Under the pieces are notes generated by a model, which did no database searches, had not been told where the DNA came from, and saw nothing but the letters and a program-made list of their open reading frames with translations. The position numbers were made by a program, and so were the translations under genes. A DNA stretch of 64,000 bases from Sebaldella sp. S0638 (GTDB lineage Bacteria; Fusobacteriota; Fusobacteriia; Fusobacteriales; Leptotrichiaceae), in the NCBI RefSeq assembly GCF_024158605.1, contig NZ_JAMZGM010000003.1, positions 61,621 through 125,620 on the forward strand, given 5' to 3'. This document shows, one piece after another, positions 43,835 to 51,726 of the stretch (position 1 is its first letter; the number at the start of each line of letters is the position of its first letter).

Positions 43835-44712
43835 AGAAGAAAACTATTTTTTTTATTATTTATCTGATTTTCATGATAATATTTACAGTTCCTGTCTCAG
43901 CTTCTGCTGATGATGTTCCGAAAGCCGATGCCAGTATAAAAATCTATGACTATGCGGAACTGCTCACAGAAGATCAGGAAAAAGATCTGGCACTGAAGGC
44001 AAAGGATATTCTTGCTAAACATAACATCGATATAGCAATTGTCACTGCGAATTCTACCAATGGACTTAGTTCTATGGAGTATGCAGATGATTTTTATGAT
44101 TATAATTCTTTTGGATACGGTGAAGAGTCTTCTGGTTTATTAATGCTTATAAATATGGAAGAAAGAGAAGTATGGATAAGTACAGCAGGAAAAGCCATAA
44201 CAATTTTCAGTGACGGGGATATTGAAACCCTTCTTGACACTGCTTACGAGGGGCTTAGCCAGGGTAATTACTATAAAGCCGGAAATGATTTTTTATTTGA
44301 ATCTGAGGTTCTTATATACGAATGGGAAAATTTTCAGCTGCCCTTAAAAGAGCAGATTACTGTATTTGGTGTTGTTATTATGGCACTTTTCTTTGGTTTT
44401 GGAGCTGGAGGATTTCTAACATTTATTTTATTTATTTTTTCTCCGAATAGTATTTCTGGAAAACCACACATAAGTACTTATCAGGATAATTTTAAGATAA
44501 CCTACAGCAGAGATAATTTTTTATCCACTAATACAACACAGACTATTATTCCAAAAGAACCTGTCCGTACTTACTCATCAGGGGGAAGTTCAGGCAGCCG
44601 GAGCAGCAGCGGGATTTCTTCATCAGGAGGAAGTCGGAGCAGTAGCGGCGGAGCTACTACCCACAGATCATCCAGCGGAAAAACACACGGCGGGGGAGGA
44701 AGAAAATTTTAA
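43831..44712 (+). CDS. TPM-domain membrane protein (YgcG/YdjH-like)
   Basis: 293 residues: signal peptide (about 1-26), TPM domain (about 38-165) with VYDYAELLTEDQE-like opening (IYDYAELL), NIDIAIVTANS and the strand REVWISTAGKAI, a membrane helix (about 176-203), and a Ser/Gly-rich tail ending HGGGGRKF. TPM domains occur in photosystem repair phosphatases and membrane-associated proteins of unknown role. The TTG start overlaps the upstream TGA (TTGA). Confidence 0.87.
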   Translation: MKKKTIFFIIYLIFMIIFTVPVSASADDVPKADASIKIYDYAELLTEDQEKDLALKAKDILAKHNIDIAIVTANSTNGLSSMEYADDFYDYNSFGYGEESSGLLMLINMEEREVWISTAGKAITIFSDGDIETLLDTAYEGLSQGNYYKAGNDFLFESEVLIYEWENFQLPLKEQITVFGVVIMALFFGFGAGGFLTFILFIFSPNSISGKPHISTYQDNFKITYSRDNFLSTNTTQTIIPKEPVRTYSSGGSSGSRSSSGISSSGGSRSSSGGATTHRSSSGKTHGGGGRKF

Positions 44713-44713
44713 T

Positions 44714-44749
44714 AAAAAAGGAGAATTGCTTTTCAATCTCCTTTTTTTT
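44714..44749 (+). terminator. Terminator of the SPFH operon
   Basis: AAAAAGGAGA and TCTCCTTTTT stem with inner TTG/CAA, followed by T8. Confidence 0.85.
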
Positions 44750-44762
44750 ATTATGCAAAATT

Positions 44763-45146
44763 TTACTTTCCAATTACTTTATCCCTGTATTCCTTCCATT
44801 TCCCAAAGGCACTTTCTATTCCATTCCCGATAAATTCACCGGAAGAACAGTCAAATATCCTGCATTGGAATTTCTCCAGTATAATTTCGAATAAATCCTC
44901 AGGCTCTTTGCCCCCTCTGATATGAAGCATTATACAATCCGCTTTTTTCTCTTTTCCCATGTTAAATTCCACTGAATAATATTCCCTGTTCAAAAAAAGC
45001 CATGTTTTATCTTCAATATTCAAATCCGGTACATATTTTTTCATTTCTTTTATAAAAATATCTCTGTCAAACTGAACCGGTGTTTTTATATTCTCAATCT
45101 TCTCTTTATTAGTTTTTGTTTTTATAAGCACTACATCCCAACTCAT
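44763..45146 (-). CDS. Hypothetical cytosolic protein
   Basis: 127 residues, begins MSWDVVLIKTKTNKEKI. It has a mixed alpha/beta pattern, with no signal or membrane segment. The Asp/Trp-rich ends resemble small immunity-like or YubB-type proteins, but I cannot assign a family. Its start overlaps the phosphoesterase stop by 4 nt, so the two are co-expressed. Confidence 0.75.
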   Translation of the reverse strand: MSWDVVLIKTKTNKEKIENIKTPVQFDRDIFIKEMKKYVPDLNIEDKTWLFLNREYYSVEFNMGKEKKADCIMLHIRGGKEPEDLFEIILEKFQCRIFDCSSGEFIGNGIESAFGKWKEYRDKVIGK

Positions 45147-45673
45147 GATTCTTCCTCCAAACTTCCTGCATTTTTCATTCTTTTCAGCATTTCTTCAAAA
45201 TCCAGCGGGGTATAATTTATCCTTTCGGCAGAAACACAAAAACTCTGTCCCGATACATCAGTATAAAGCGGATTTCCGTGAACATGACCAAAAATATTAG
45301 CATACGGCATATTTTTATTAATATATAACGGTTCATGTGACAGTATAAACCATTCTCTGTATATTACAGGATACTGTATTACTTCTTCTATTCCTGTTTC
45401 TTTCCACCATGACAGCGGATAAACCCTGTCATGATTCCCCAGAACCATTACTTTATAACCGTTTAAAGCTGAAATATAATTTTGTATCTCTTCTTTTTTC
45501 CCGAAGGCAAAATCTCCCAGTATAAATATCTCGTCATTTTCAGAGACTGTTTTATTCCAGTTTTGAATTAATATCTCATTCATCTCCTCCACATTTTCAA
45601 ATGGACGATTTTCAAAACCTATGATTTCTTTGTGTCCAAAATGAGTATCAGCTATAAAAAATACTTTTTTCAT
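45143..45673 (-). CDS. Calcineurin-like metallophosphoesterase
   Basis: 176 residues with the metal motifs in order: ADTHFGH, ILGDFAFG, VLGNHDR, LSHEPL and FGHVHGN. The short length and the DTHFGH start fit the YfcE/ligase-associated phosphoesterase type. It hydrolyses a phosphoester in the cytosol; the substrate is unknown. It is the first gene of the pair. A promoter-like TTGTGA, 18 bp, TACAAT lies upstream on the minus strand. Confidence 0.88.
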   Translation of the reverse strand: MKKVFFIADTHFGHKEIIGFENRPFENVEEMNEILIQNWNKTVSENDEIFILGDFAFGKKEEIQNYISALNGYKVMVLGNHDRVYPLSWWKETGIEEVIQYPVIYREWFILSHEPLYINKNMPYANIFGHVHGNPLYTDVSGQSFCVSAERINYTPLDFEEMLKRMKNAGSLEEES

Positions 45674-45796
45674 TAATTATCACCACCGTTAATCACTTAT
45701 TTTTTATATCCATTGTAACATTTTTTTATGAATAATCACAAATTGTTTAAATTTTTTATCGTTTATAATATTATGAATAATATTATAAATATAACA

Positions 45797-45834
45797 ATAA
45801 AAAAAACGAAAAATTTTTATTTTCGTCTTTTTTT
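45797..45834. terminator. Terminator of the truncated PRD regulator gene
   Basis: AAAACGAAAA/TTTTCGTCTTTT A/T-rich stem with T/A tracts on both sides, next to the stop codon at 45853. Confidence 0.65.
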
Positions 45835-45852
45835 ATTTATTCCGCTTTTTAT

Positions 45853-47529
45853 CTATTCCGCCTCAAATTCATCCTCAGGCAGCAGATCCAGAAGTGCAGT
45901 ATCATTTTCATATCTTATGTCATTACAGTATTCTGCAAGTTCTTTCATCATTTCCGGATTTCTGTCCACAGGAGTATATTTATTAATTATTTTCATTATT
46001 TTCTCTACTTCAATTTTTCTCGGTACTTTTCTTTCAAGATAAAAATCCAGTTTTTTCAGATCGTTATCATCAAGCAGAGGATTTACTTTTATTATAGGAA
46101 TTTTATTATTTCCTCTTTTCAGATCCAGACTTGAAATTATAAGCTGTATATCTTTTAGGTCATAACTCAGAAACTCCTCATAAGGAAGTATTTTCACATT
46201 ATTTACCCTGTATATATACTCCAGTCTCCCTTTTATGAGCTGGGATGTACCATAACCGTATTTGCACACTACAATAATATTTTTATCAATTTCTCTTTTT
46301 TCATTTCTCCGGTAATTCTCCGCAGCCATTCTAAGATATACTGTCAAATATGCTATTTCGTTGTTATCTATTTTCTTTCCCAAAAATTCCTCTAGTGATT
46401 TCAGCGATTTTTCTGTTGTCTTATATAAAAATTTATATTTTTCCATAACCTTTTTATAATCTACAGTTGTGTTTTTTATATCATTTTTTATCCTGTATAT
46501 TGCCGGTCTGAGATATTTTACCAGTTCTTTCTCAAATTTTTCGTTATCAGCTGTCAAAACCCCTGTTTCTTCTTCTATGTTCTTTATCATTTCCTTTACA
46601 AGAGTTTCTATCTTTACCCAGTTTTCATAAAAAGAATAATCAAAATTATATGAATACGCTCCGAGAAGATATTCCGTAAACTTTAATACCTCATATTCAT
46701 TAAAGTTTATTTCATTTTCTTTTTCGATAACTTCACTGACTATTTGATACTCTTTTGCATTACGGAGAAAAGCATCATTCGATACATCAGCAGCAGTAAG
46801 CGGGAACTTTTTTGTGTGAAAGATACTTACAAGAAGATAGACAAGCAAAATCCGGTGCGCTTCCTCAGACATTACCTTATCCATTTTCTTTTCTATAGAT
46901 TTCAGCATTTCAAAAAGTTTCTGAAGATTGTAACTAAGAATATCTTCTGCAAAAAATTCTATAGCTCTGCTTTTCATACACATATCATCTTTTAAAACCA
47001 ATTCTTTAAAGTCTTTTATATAAAAATATTTCAAAATGTGTTCTATCAGCAGCCGTCTGATGGTATTTTCATCACCTTTTACCGACAAACCTAATTTCGG
47101 CGTAGAGCTGAAATTCAGATTTTCATTTCCAAAACATTTCTTCAATTCGAATAGATCACTTTTCAAAGCTGTTCTTCCTATATTCAGAGTGCCTTCCAGC
47201 TCTTCGGCCTTATAGGCTTTCAGTGTTATCAAATATGCGAATTCCAGTACATCTACTCTTTCGCTTTTGCTAAAGCTGTAGTTTTCTATCTTGAAAGTTT
47301 TCAAAAATTGTGATAATTTTTTTTCTTTATCTATAAGCGTGAGATTAAAATGTTCAAATTTTAGCTTTATATCATATCCGGATTCCTTGAGGACATGATT
47401 AATATTATCTATTTTATACTTTATAGAACGTTCTTTTAGATTCAATAATCCTATTAATTCTTTTAACTGCATATTATCCTTATGCAAAAATTCCCTGAGT
47501 ATTAATATATCATTTTTATCTAAAAACAT
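45853..47529 (-). CDS. PRD regulator paralogue without EIIA domain
   Basis: About 558 residues, clearly homologous along its length to the PTS regulator at 27903-30035. It keeps the HTH segments, both PRD folds and the EIIB-like loop with Cys 422 (VCKYGYGTSQ), but ends where the EIIA domain would begin. In PRD2 the two candidate phosphorylated His are Tyr (AYSYNFD at 292; VKYLRPAIYRI at 339). It has no PTS genes beside it. ATG 47529 follows AAGGTG by 6 nt. It may respond only through EIIB, or be independent of phosphorylation. Confidence 0.87.
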   Translation of the reverse strand: MFLDKNDILILREFLHKDNMQLKELIGLLNLKERSIKYKIDNINHVLKESGYDIKLKFEHFNLTLIDKEKKLSQFLKTFKIENYSFSKSERVDVLEFAYLITLKAYKAEELEGTLNIGRTALKSDLFELKKCFGNENLNFSSTPKLGLSVKGDENTIRRLLIEHILKYFYIKDFKELVLKDDMCMKSRAIEFFAEDILSYNLQKLFEMLKSIEKKMDKVMSEEAHRILLVYLLVSIFHTKKFPLTAADVSNDAFLRNAKEYQIVSEVIEKENEINFNEYEVLKFTEYLLGAYSYNFDYSFYENWVKIETLVKEMIKNIEEETGVLTADNEKFEKELVKYLRPAIYRIKNDIKNTTVDYKKVMEKYKFLYKTTEKSLKSLEEFLGKKIDNNEIAYLTVYLRMAAENYRRNEKREIDKNIIVVCKYGYGTSQLIKGRLEYIYRVNNVKILPYEEFLSYDLKDIQLIISSLDLKRGNNKIPIIKVNPLLDDNDLKKLDFYLERKVPRKIEVEKIMKIINKYTPVDRNPEMMKELAEYCNDIRYENDTALLDLLPEDEFEAE

Positions 47530-47863
47530 CTCTGTCACCTTCTCTCATTTTAGTTTACACCATAAAAAAATAATACAAAAGTTCAATTCAGAGTTTTAAT
47601 AATCTAATTATTGAAAAATTTTTGTAAATTGTAAATAAAGAAGTGTTTCTGATAATATGAAATTTTCTGTTAATATACAGTTTCAGGTGATACAAATATA
47701 TTAATATATCATTTAATGGATTTCTCTATACTTTTTCTTTATTTATACTTTGTTTTGTATTTGCAGAAAACAATTAAACCATTAATCTAATATATAATAT
47801 CATATTTATTATTTCTTATAAAGCTAAAACTTTATCATTCTGATTTTTCCCGATTTATAAAAT
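47530..47863. other. Intergenic stretch without recognisable gene
   Basis: A/T-rich. It must hold the promoter of the PRD paralogue; only a weak TTGAAC, 16 bp, TATGGT (minus strand) is visible. No open frame, repeat or RNA gene was seen. Confidence 0.5.
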
Positions 47864-47890
47864 AAAAAACCAGGCCTACCAAACCTGATT
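47864..47890 (-). terminator. Terminator of the MarR gene at 48 kb
   Basis: AATCAGG/CCTGGTT stem and T6 run on the minus strand, about 100 nt after the stop codon. Confidence 0.65.
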
Positions 47891-47986
47891 TTTGAATAAA
47901 AAATTATTATTACTATCTCCAGCGATTTATATAAAGTTGCCTTTATAACATATTATTCCAGGTATATTTCAAATACCTTTATTTAA

Positions 47987-48424
47987 TTATCTGTTCATCT
48001 TCTCAAGAAGCTTTTTCAAAGTTTTTATTGAGCTTTCAAGTTCTGTAATTTCTCCTGCTGACAGACATTCCAGCTTATTCGATAATTTTCTTTCCGCTTC
48101 TGAATATGTATCTTTCAGGGCTTTTCGTCCTTCATCGGTTATTCTCACATGGGCTACACGCAGATTATTATCATCAGTATATCTTTCCACATATCTCTTT
48201 TTCCTGAGGGAACCTGTTATAGCTGTGAGCTGCTGCTTGGAAACTGAAAGTTTTTTGTTCAAAACTGACATTGATAATTCTTTATGTCCGGAAAGTTCCA
48301 TAAGAGCATTCTTTTCAGATGGTTTTATATCTGATTTTGTTTTCAAATCAGCAGTTCTTATAAAAACTGATTTATAAAGACGTCCTGTATTTACTATTTC
48401 CTTTATCAAATTAGAATTTTTCAT
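47987..48424 (-). CDS. MarR family regulator
   Basis: 145 residues with a MarR winged helix: KELSMSVLNKKLSVSKQQL, then SLRKKRYVERYTDDNNLRVA and RITDEGRKAL. A 29-bp perfect palindrome lies just upstream and a 20-bp palindrome with the same half-site lies further out, before the divergent membrane protein gene. It probably represses itself and that gene. Confidence 0.92.
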   Translation of the reverse strand: MKNSNLIKEIVNTGRLYKSVFIRTADLKTKSDIKPSEKNALMELSGHKELSMSVLNKKLSVSKQQLTAITGSLRKKRYVERYTDDNNLRVAHVRITDEGRKALKDTYSEAERKLSNKLECLSAGEITELESSIKTLKKLLEKMNR

Positions 48425-48443
48425 ATAAACTTTCCTTTACTAT

Positions 48444-48472
48444 AAATTATTTTTTACAGTAAAAAATAATTT
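48444..48472. promoter_or_regulatory. 29-bp perfect palindrome, probable MarR operator
   Basis: Arms AAATTATTTTTTAC and GTAAAAAATAATTT around a single central A, 20 bp upstream of the MarR start. Confidence 0.75.
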
Positions 48473-48600
48473 ACTTTTTATACCACTATATTAGCATTTT
48501 TATTTATAGATGTCAATAATTTTTTTTAGTTTTTATTTCATATTTTTTATGTCAGATTTGCATTTTTCCTGTTAATATTCTATAATTTTCATATTAATGA

Positions 48601-48620
48601 GTAAAAACAGCTGTTTTTAC
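48601..48620. promoter_or_regulatory. 20-bp perfect palindrome with the same half-site
   Basis: GTAAAAACAGCTGTTTTTAC. Its GTAAAAA half-site is shared with the 48444-48472 palindrome but in everted order. It lies about 95 bp before the membrane protein gene. Confidence 0.6.
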
Positions 48621-48714
48621 ACTTCTAATAATATTTAGTTTTTATATTATGAAACTTTATATTTTCTTTATTAATAAATTTTGATACTAACTAAAAAAGA
48701 GGAGGTTTATTATT

Positions 48715-49221
48715 TTGCAGATTATTAAATATATCGGAATTGCCGGCTTTCTTATTTCGCTTTTTATGATGTTCACATCGAAATACGGTATTCCCGGAAT
48801 AAAACAATATGATAAAGAATTTCGTCCGCTTGATATGAAATTTTTTTACAAAACATCACTGCTTTATGAGACATTTGAAAAGATAGGTGAAGATGGAAGA
48901 AAAGCATACTTTGGATATTTTATTATTGATTTTTTTCTTGTGAGTTTTACACTTATTGTAATGCTTGTGATAACAGATCTTCTGATGCATGATGCTGATC
49001 TACACTATTTTGTGTATCTTGCTGCCGGGCTGAAGGCACTGTTTGATATTTTGGAAAATTGTCTCTTTCTTTATCTTTTATATATTTATCCGGCTAAAAA
49101 TAATATTGCTGCTTTCCTCGCATCATCTGCCACTGCTCTGAAATTTATTATGCTTTATTTGTGGCTGCTTGCTGTTATTTCTGCACTTTTATATTTTTAT
49201 CTGGCTGGTTTAAGATACTAA
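48715..49221 (+). CDS. Four-helix membrane protein of unknown function
   Basis: 168 residues with hydrophobic segments near 5-23, 70-90, 97-120 and 135-163. The external loop contains GIPGIKQYDKEFRPLDMKFF. TTG 48715 is the start, about 9 nt after GGAGG. It lies 36 nt before the adenylyltransferase gene, so the two are probably co-transcribed and under the MarR protein. I do not recognise the family. Confidence 0.75.
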   Translation: MQIIKYIGIAGFLISLFMMFTSKYGIPGIKQYDKEFRPLDMKFFYKTSLLYETFEKIGEDGRKAYFGYFIIDFFLVSFTLIVMLVITDLLMHDADLHYFVYLAAGLKALFDILENCLFLYLLYIYPAKNNIAAFLASSATALKFIMLYLWLLAVISALLYFYLAGLRY

Positions 49222-49257
49222 TTATATTAAACTGATAAAAACAAGGAGTTGAAAATT

Positions 49258-50139
49258 ATGAGAAGCGAAAAAGAAATGTTTGATCTTATTCTGAAAACCG
49301 CAGACAATGATTCCAGAATAAGGGCTGTTTATATGAACGGTTCCAGAACTAACCCCAGTATAAAAAAAGATATTTTTCAGGATTATGATATTGTTTATGT
49401 TGTTACTGAAATAAAAACTTTTCTGGATGACGAAAACTGGATTGATATTTTTGGTGAAAGACTTTATATGCAGCTCCCCGAAGCTATGGACAATGCACTT
49501 GGAAAAAACACTGATCTGGATAACTGCTACGGTTGGCTTATACAGCTTGCTGACGGCAACCGTATCGACCTTCATCTCCAGACAGAATCTTTTGCAAAAA
49601 AGGAAATTTTGAAAGATAAACTTTGCATTATTTTAATGGATAAAGATAAGCTGCTCCCTGATATTCCCCCGGCTTCTGATATTGACTATCATGTAAAAAA
49701 GCCTGCGCAGATAGAATTCAGTGCATGCTGCAATGAGTTCTGGTGGATATTTAATAATGTGGGAAAAGGCCTGTGGCGTGATGAAATCACATATGCAACG
49801 GATATGATAAATTTCTATATACGTCCCGAACTTGTTAAAATGCTTTCTTGGTATATTGGTATAAAAACTGATTTTTCCTGTAGTGTGGGAAAATCCGGAA
49901 AATACATGAGCAGTTATCTGGAAAAAGATATATGGGACAGGTTTTTGAAGACATACTCTGCAGCTGATATAGAATCTCTGTGGAATTCTGTATTTATTAC
50001 AGCTGATTTATTTGATGAAATTGCCGTAGAATCAGCTCACAGCCTTAATTATACATATGATACAAATGAGGCCCGAAACAGCAGAACATTTCTTTTACAC
50101 ACATTTCATCTTCCCAAAGATGCAAAAGAGATATTATAA
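49258..50139 (+). CDS. ANT(6)-like aminoglycoside 6-adenylyltransferase
   Basis: 293 residues of the AadE/AadK type: the nucleotidyltransferase core YMNGSRTNPS and KDIFQDYDIVYVV (metal-binding Asp-x-Asp), then QLADGNRIDLHL with a third acidic residue, and the helical C-terminal domain (EFWWIFNNVGKGLWRDE). Family members inactivate streptomycin by adenylation at O-6. The start is ATG 49258, 9 nt after AAGGAG; TTG 49249 is too close. No mobile-element traces lie around it, so it looks chromosomal. Confidence 0.9.
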   Translation: MRSEKEMFDLILKTADNDSRIRAVYMNGSRTNPSIKKDIFQDYDIVYVVTEIKTFLDDENWIDIFGERLYMQLPEAMDNALGKNTDLDNCYGWLIQLADGNRIDLHLQTESFAKKEILKDKLCIILMDKDKLLPDIPPASDIDYHVKKPAQIEFSACCNEFWWIFNNVGKGLWRDEITYATDMINFYIRPELVKMLSWYIGIKTDFSCSVGKSGKYMSSYLEKDIWDRFLKTYSAADIESLWNSVFITADLFDEIAVESAHSLNYTYDTNEARNSRTFLLHTFHLPKDAKEIL

Positions 50140-50162
50140 TTTTTTAAAATATTATTATTTCT

Positions 50163-50190
50163 TGTTTTTTTATATATTTTATTTTATAAT
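50163..50190 (+). promoter_or_regulatory. Promoter of the small secreted protein gene
   Basis: TTGTTT, 16 bp, TATAAT, about 45 nt before ATG 50236. Confidence 0.6.
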
Positions 50191-50235
50191 GCTTTTATAA
50201 ATCAATCTAACACTTATATATTTAGGAGTCTTTTT

Positions 50236-50610
50236 ATGAAAAAATCAATTTTTTCAGCTTTTATTTTTATTCTCTTTTTAAATACTATTTCTGCTGCTTC
50301 ATTTTCTTTCACTGAAAACAGATTTATCGAAGATCATACCAATTCGGAATCATCGAAAAACAGTAAACAAAATGAAATTTTGAAAAGATATAAAAAATTT
50401 GAAAAGCTGCTTTCAGTAAAAAAGCAATTTACTGCATCTGATATCTTTCTCCCCGAAGAACTTAATTATTATTCATTGAAAAAAGGGGAAAAAATCTTTT
50501 TGGACAGAACAAATATAGGAATTCTTGTTTCTTGTTCCAAGAGAACTCTTTTTCTTATTCCTTCAGATATAAAATACAGCGAGACAGGTGCAAGATCAGA
50601 CAGATCATAA
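50236..50610 (+). CDS. Small secreted protein of unknown function
   Basis: 124 residues with a signal peptide cleaved after about residue 20 (NTISAAS). The mature part is Lys/Ser-rich with a helical middle (KQNEILKRYKKFEKLLSVKK) and a short beta end (GEKIFLDRTNIGILVS). TAGGAG precedes the ATG. I do not recognise the family. Confidence 0.75.
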   Translation: MKKSIFSAFIFILFLNTISAASFSFTENRFIEDHTNSESSKNSKQNEILKRYKKFEKLLSVKKQFTASDIFLPEELNYYSLKKGEKIFLDRTNIGILVSCSKRTLFLIPSDIKYSETGARSDRS

Positions 50611-50621
50611 TATTTATATAT

Positions 50622-50660
50622 AAAAAGGAGTTTCCCGTATTTCCGGAAAACTCCTTTTTT
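50622..50660. terminator. Bidirectional terminator
   Basis: AAAAAGGAGTTT pairs with AAAACTCCTTTTT, with an inner CCG/CGG. Serves the small secreted protein and the convergent phosphatase. Confidence 0.88.
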
Positions 50661-50673
50661 CATATACCCTTAT

Positions 50674-51420
50674 TTATTTTGCTGATTTTTCATTTATTCT
50701 TCTGAATTCATCTTTTGCTTTATCCAGCTGTTCAATGAATTTTGGATTACTGTGCAGCTTTGCCACTACGGCACTTGCTACCACTCTTGCAGCATCTATA
50801 TCACTTTGCCAGTGATAACCGCATATAACCCTGCTCTGTCCCATTTCATAACCTCTTGTCATTATCTCACTCTGTCTGTCCGGATTAATTTCTGAAAGCA
50901 CGAGTGCTGTAGCCCATCCAATTGCTGTATGCCCTGAAGGATAAGAACCGTTTTTTGATAAAGTTTTTTCATCATCCGGTCTGCATGTATGCTCTTCAAA
51001 AAAAGCAAACGGTCTTATTCTCATATATGCTACTTTTGCTCCCCGTGTTGCCAGATCTCCTGCATCTTCACGGAAATTCTGCAGTAACTTGTAAATTTCC
51101 GGTGTTGCCTTCTGTGTTATAGGTATTCCAAATGCTTCGGAAAAGGCCTGAGGTACACCGTCAGAACTGACATGGGCATCATTATACGCCTGTTTTCCCC
51201 TTGGTGTGTTTCTCAGAAGCTTTCCTTTGTCGTATTGTGCCTTGTCATTTAGAAAAGCTATACTATCAATTTCAGGTGGCGGAGGTAATAGCTTATAACT
51301 GTCTACGACCTCACTAATTTCAAGAAAATAAAGATCAGGTTTCGTCTTTACATCATCTGCTGCATAAGAAACTGCTGCACTTAATAACAAGATTAATACT
51401 GCCAATACTCTTTTTTTCAT
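50674..51420 (-). CDS. Class A acid phosphatase (PAP2 superfamily)
   Basis: About 248 residues with a signal peptide (about 1-20, ending SYAAD). The full class A signature is visible: KVAYMRIRP (K-x6-R-P), SYPSGHT (P-S-G-H) and [12 protein letters not shown] (S-R-x5-H-x3-D). It is a periplasmic non-specific acid phosphatase of the PhoN type. The start is ATG 51420, since the GTG upstream is too close to AGGAGA. Confidence 0.93.
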   Translation of the reverse strand: MKKRVLAVLILLLSAAVSYAADDVKTKPDLYFLEISEVVDSYKLLPPPPEIDSIAFLNDKAQYDKGKLLRNTPRGKQAYNDAHVSSDGVPQAFSEAFGIPITQKATPEIYKLLQNFREDAGDLATRGAKVAYMRIRPFAFFEEHTCRPDDEKTLSKNGSYPSGHTAIGWATALVLSEINPDRQSEIMTRGYEMGQSRVICGYHWQSDIDAARVVASAVVAKLHSNPKFIEQLDKAKDEFRRINEKSAK

Positions 51421-51574
51421 AAGTTTAACCACTCTCCTGTTTTTTGATATTTACATGTTCCATATTATATTATGTCACATTTTTCTGTATTGTAAAGACT
51501 GAATGAATTTTTTTTCTTTCCGCTCTATTTTATTTAACAATAAAAAAATTATTTTCCCCGCTGTAATTACCAAA

Positions 51575-51636
51575 TAAAAAACAGGCTGTAAATAACTTTT
51601 TCCAATTAAGAAAAAAGCATTATTACAAACCTGTTT
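51575..51636 (-). terminator. Long terminator of the autotransporter gene
   Basis: AAACAGG/CCTGTTT outer stem, inner TGTAA/TTACA and CTTTTT/GAAAAAAG helices, then TTTTTTATTT on the minus strand. A 72-codon frame over this region is rejected as an accident. Confidence 0.7.
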
Positions 51637-51726
51637 AATATTTTCCATTTTTTCACTGAAGTTTTTTTTATTAAATTTTTTAAAGATGAACATACCATTA
51701 TTTTTATTTTATTAAAAAATCTATTT

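Noticed and set aside
51475-51693. 72-codon minus-strand frame between the phosphatase and the autotransporter
   Set aside because: It coincides with the long terminator hairpin, is Lys/Phe-biased as A/T-rich non-coding sequence would be, and has no ribosome site.
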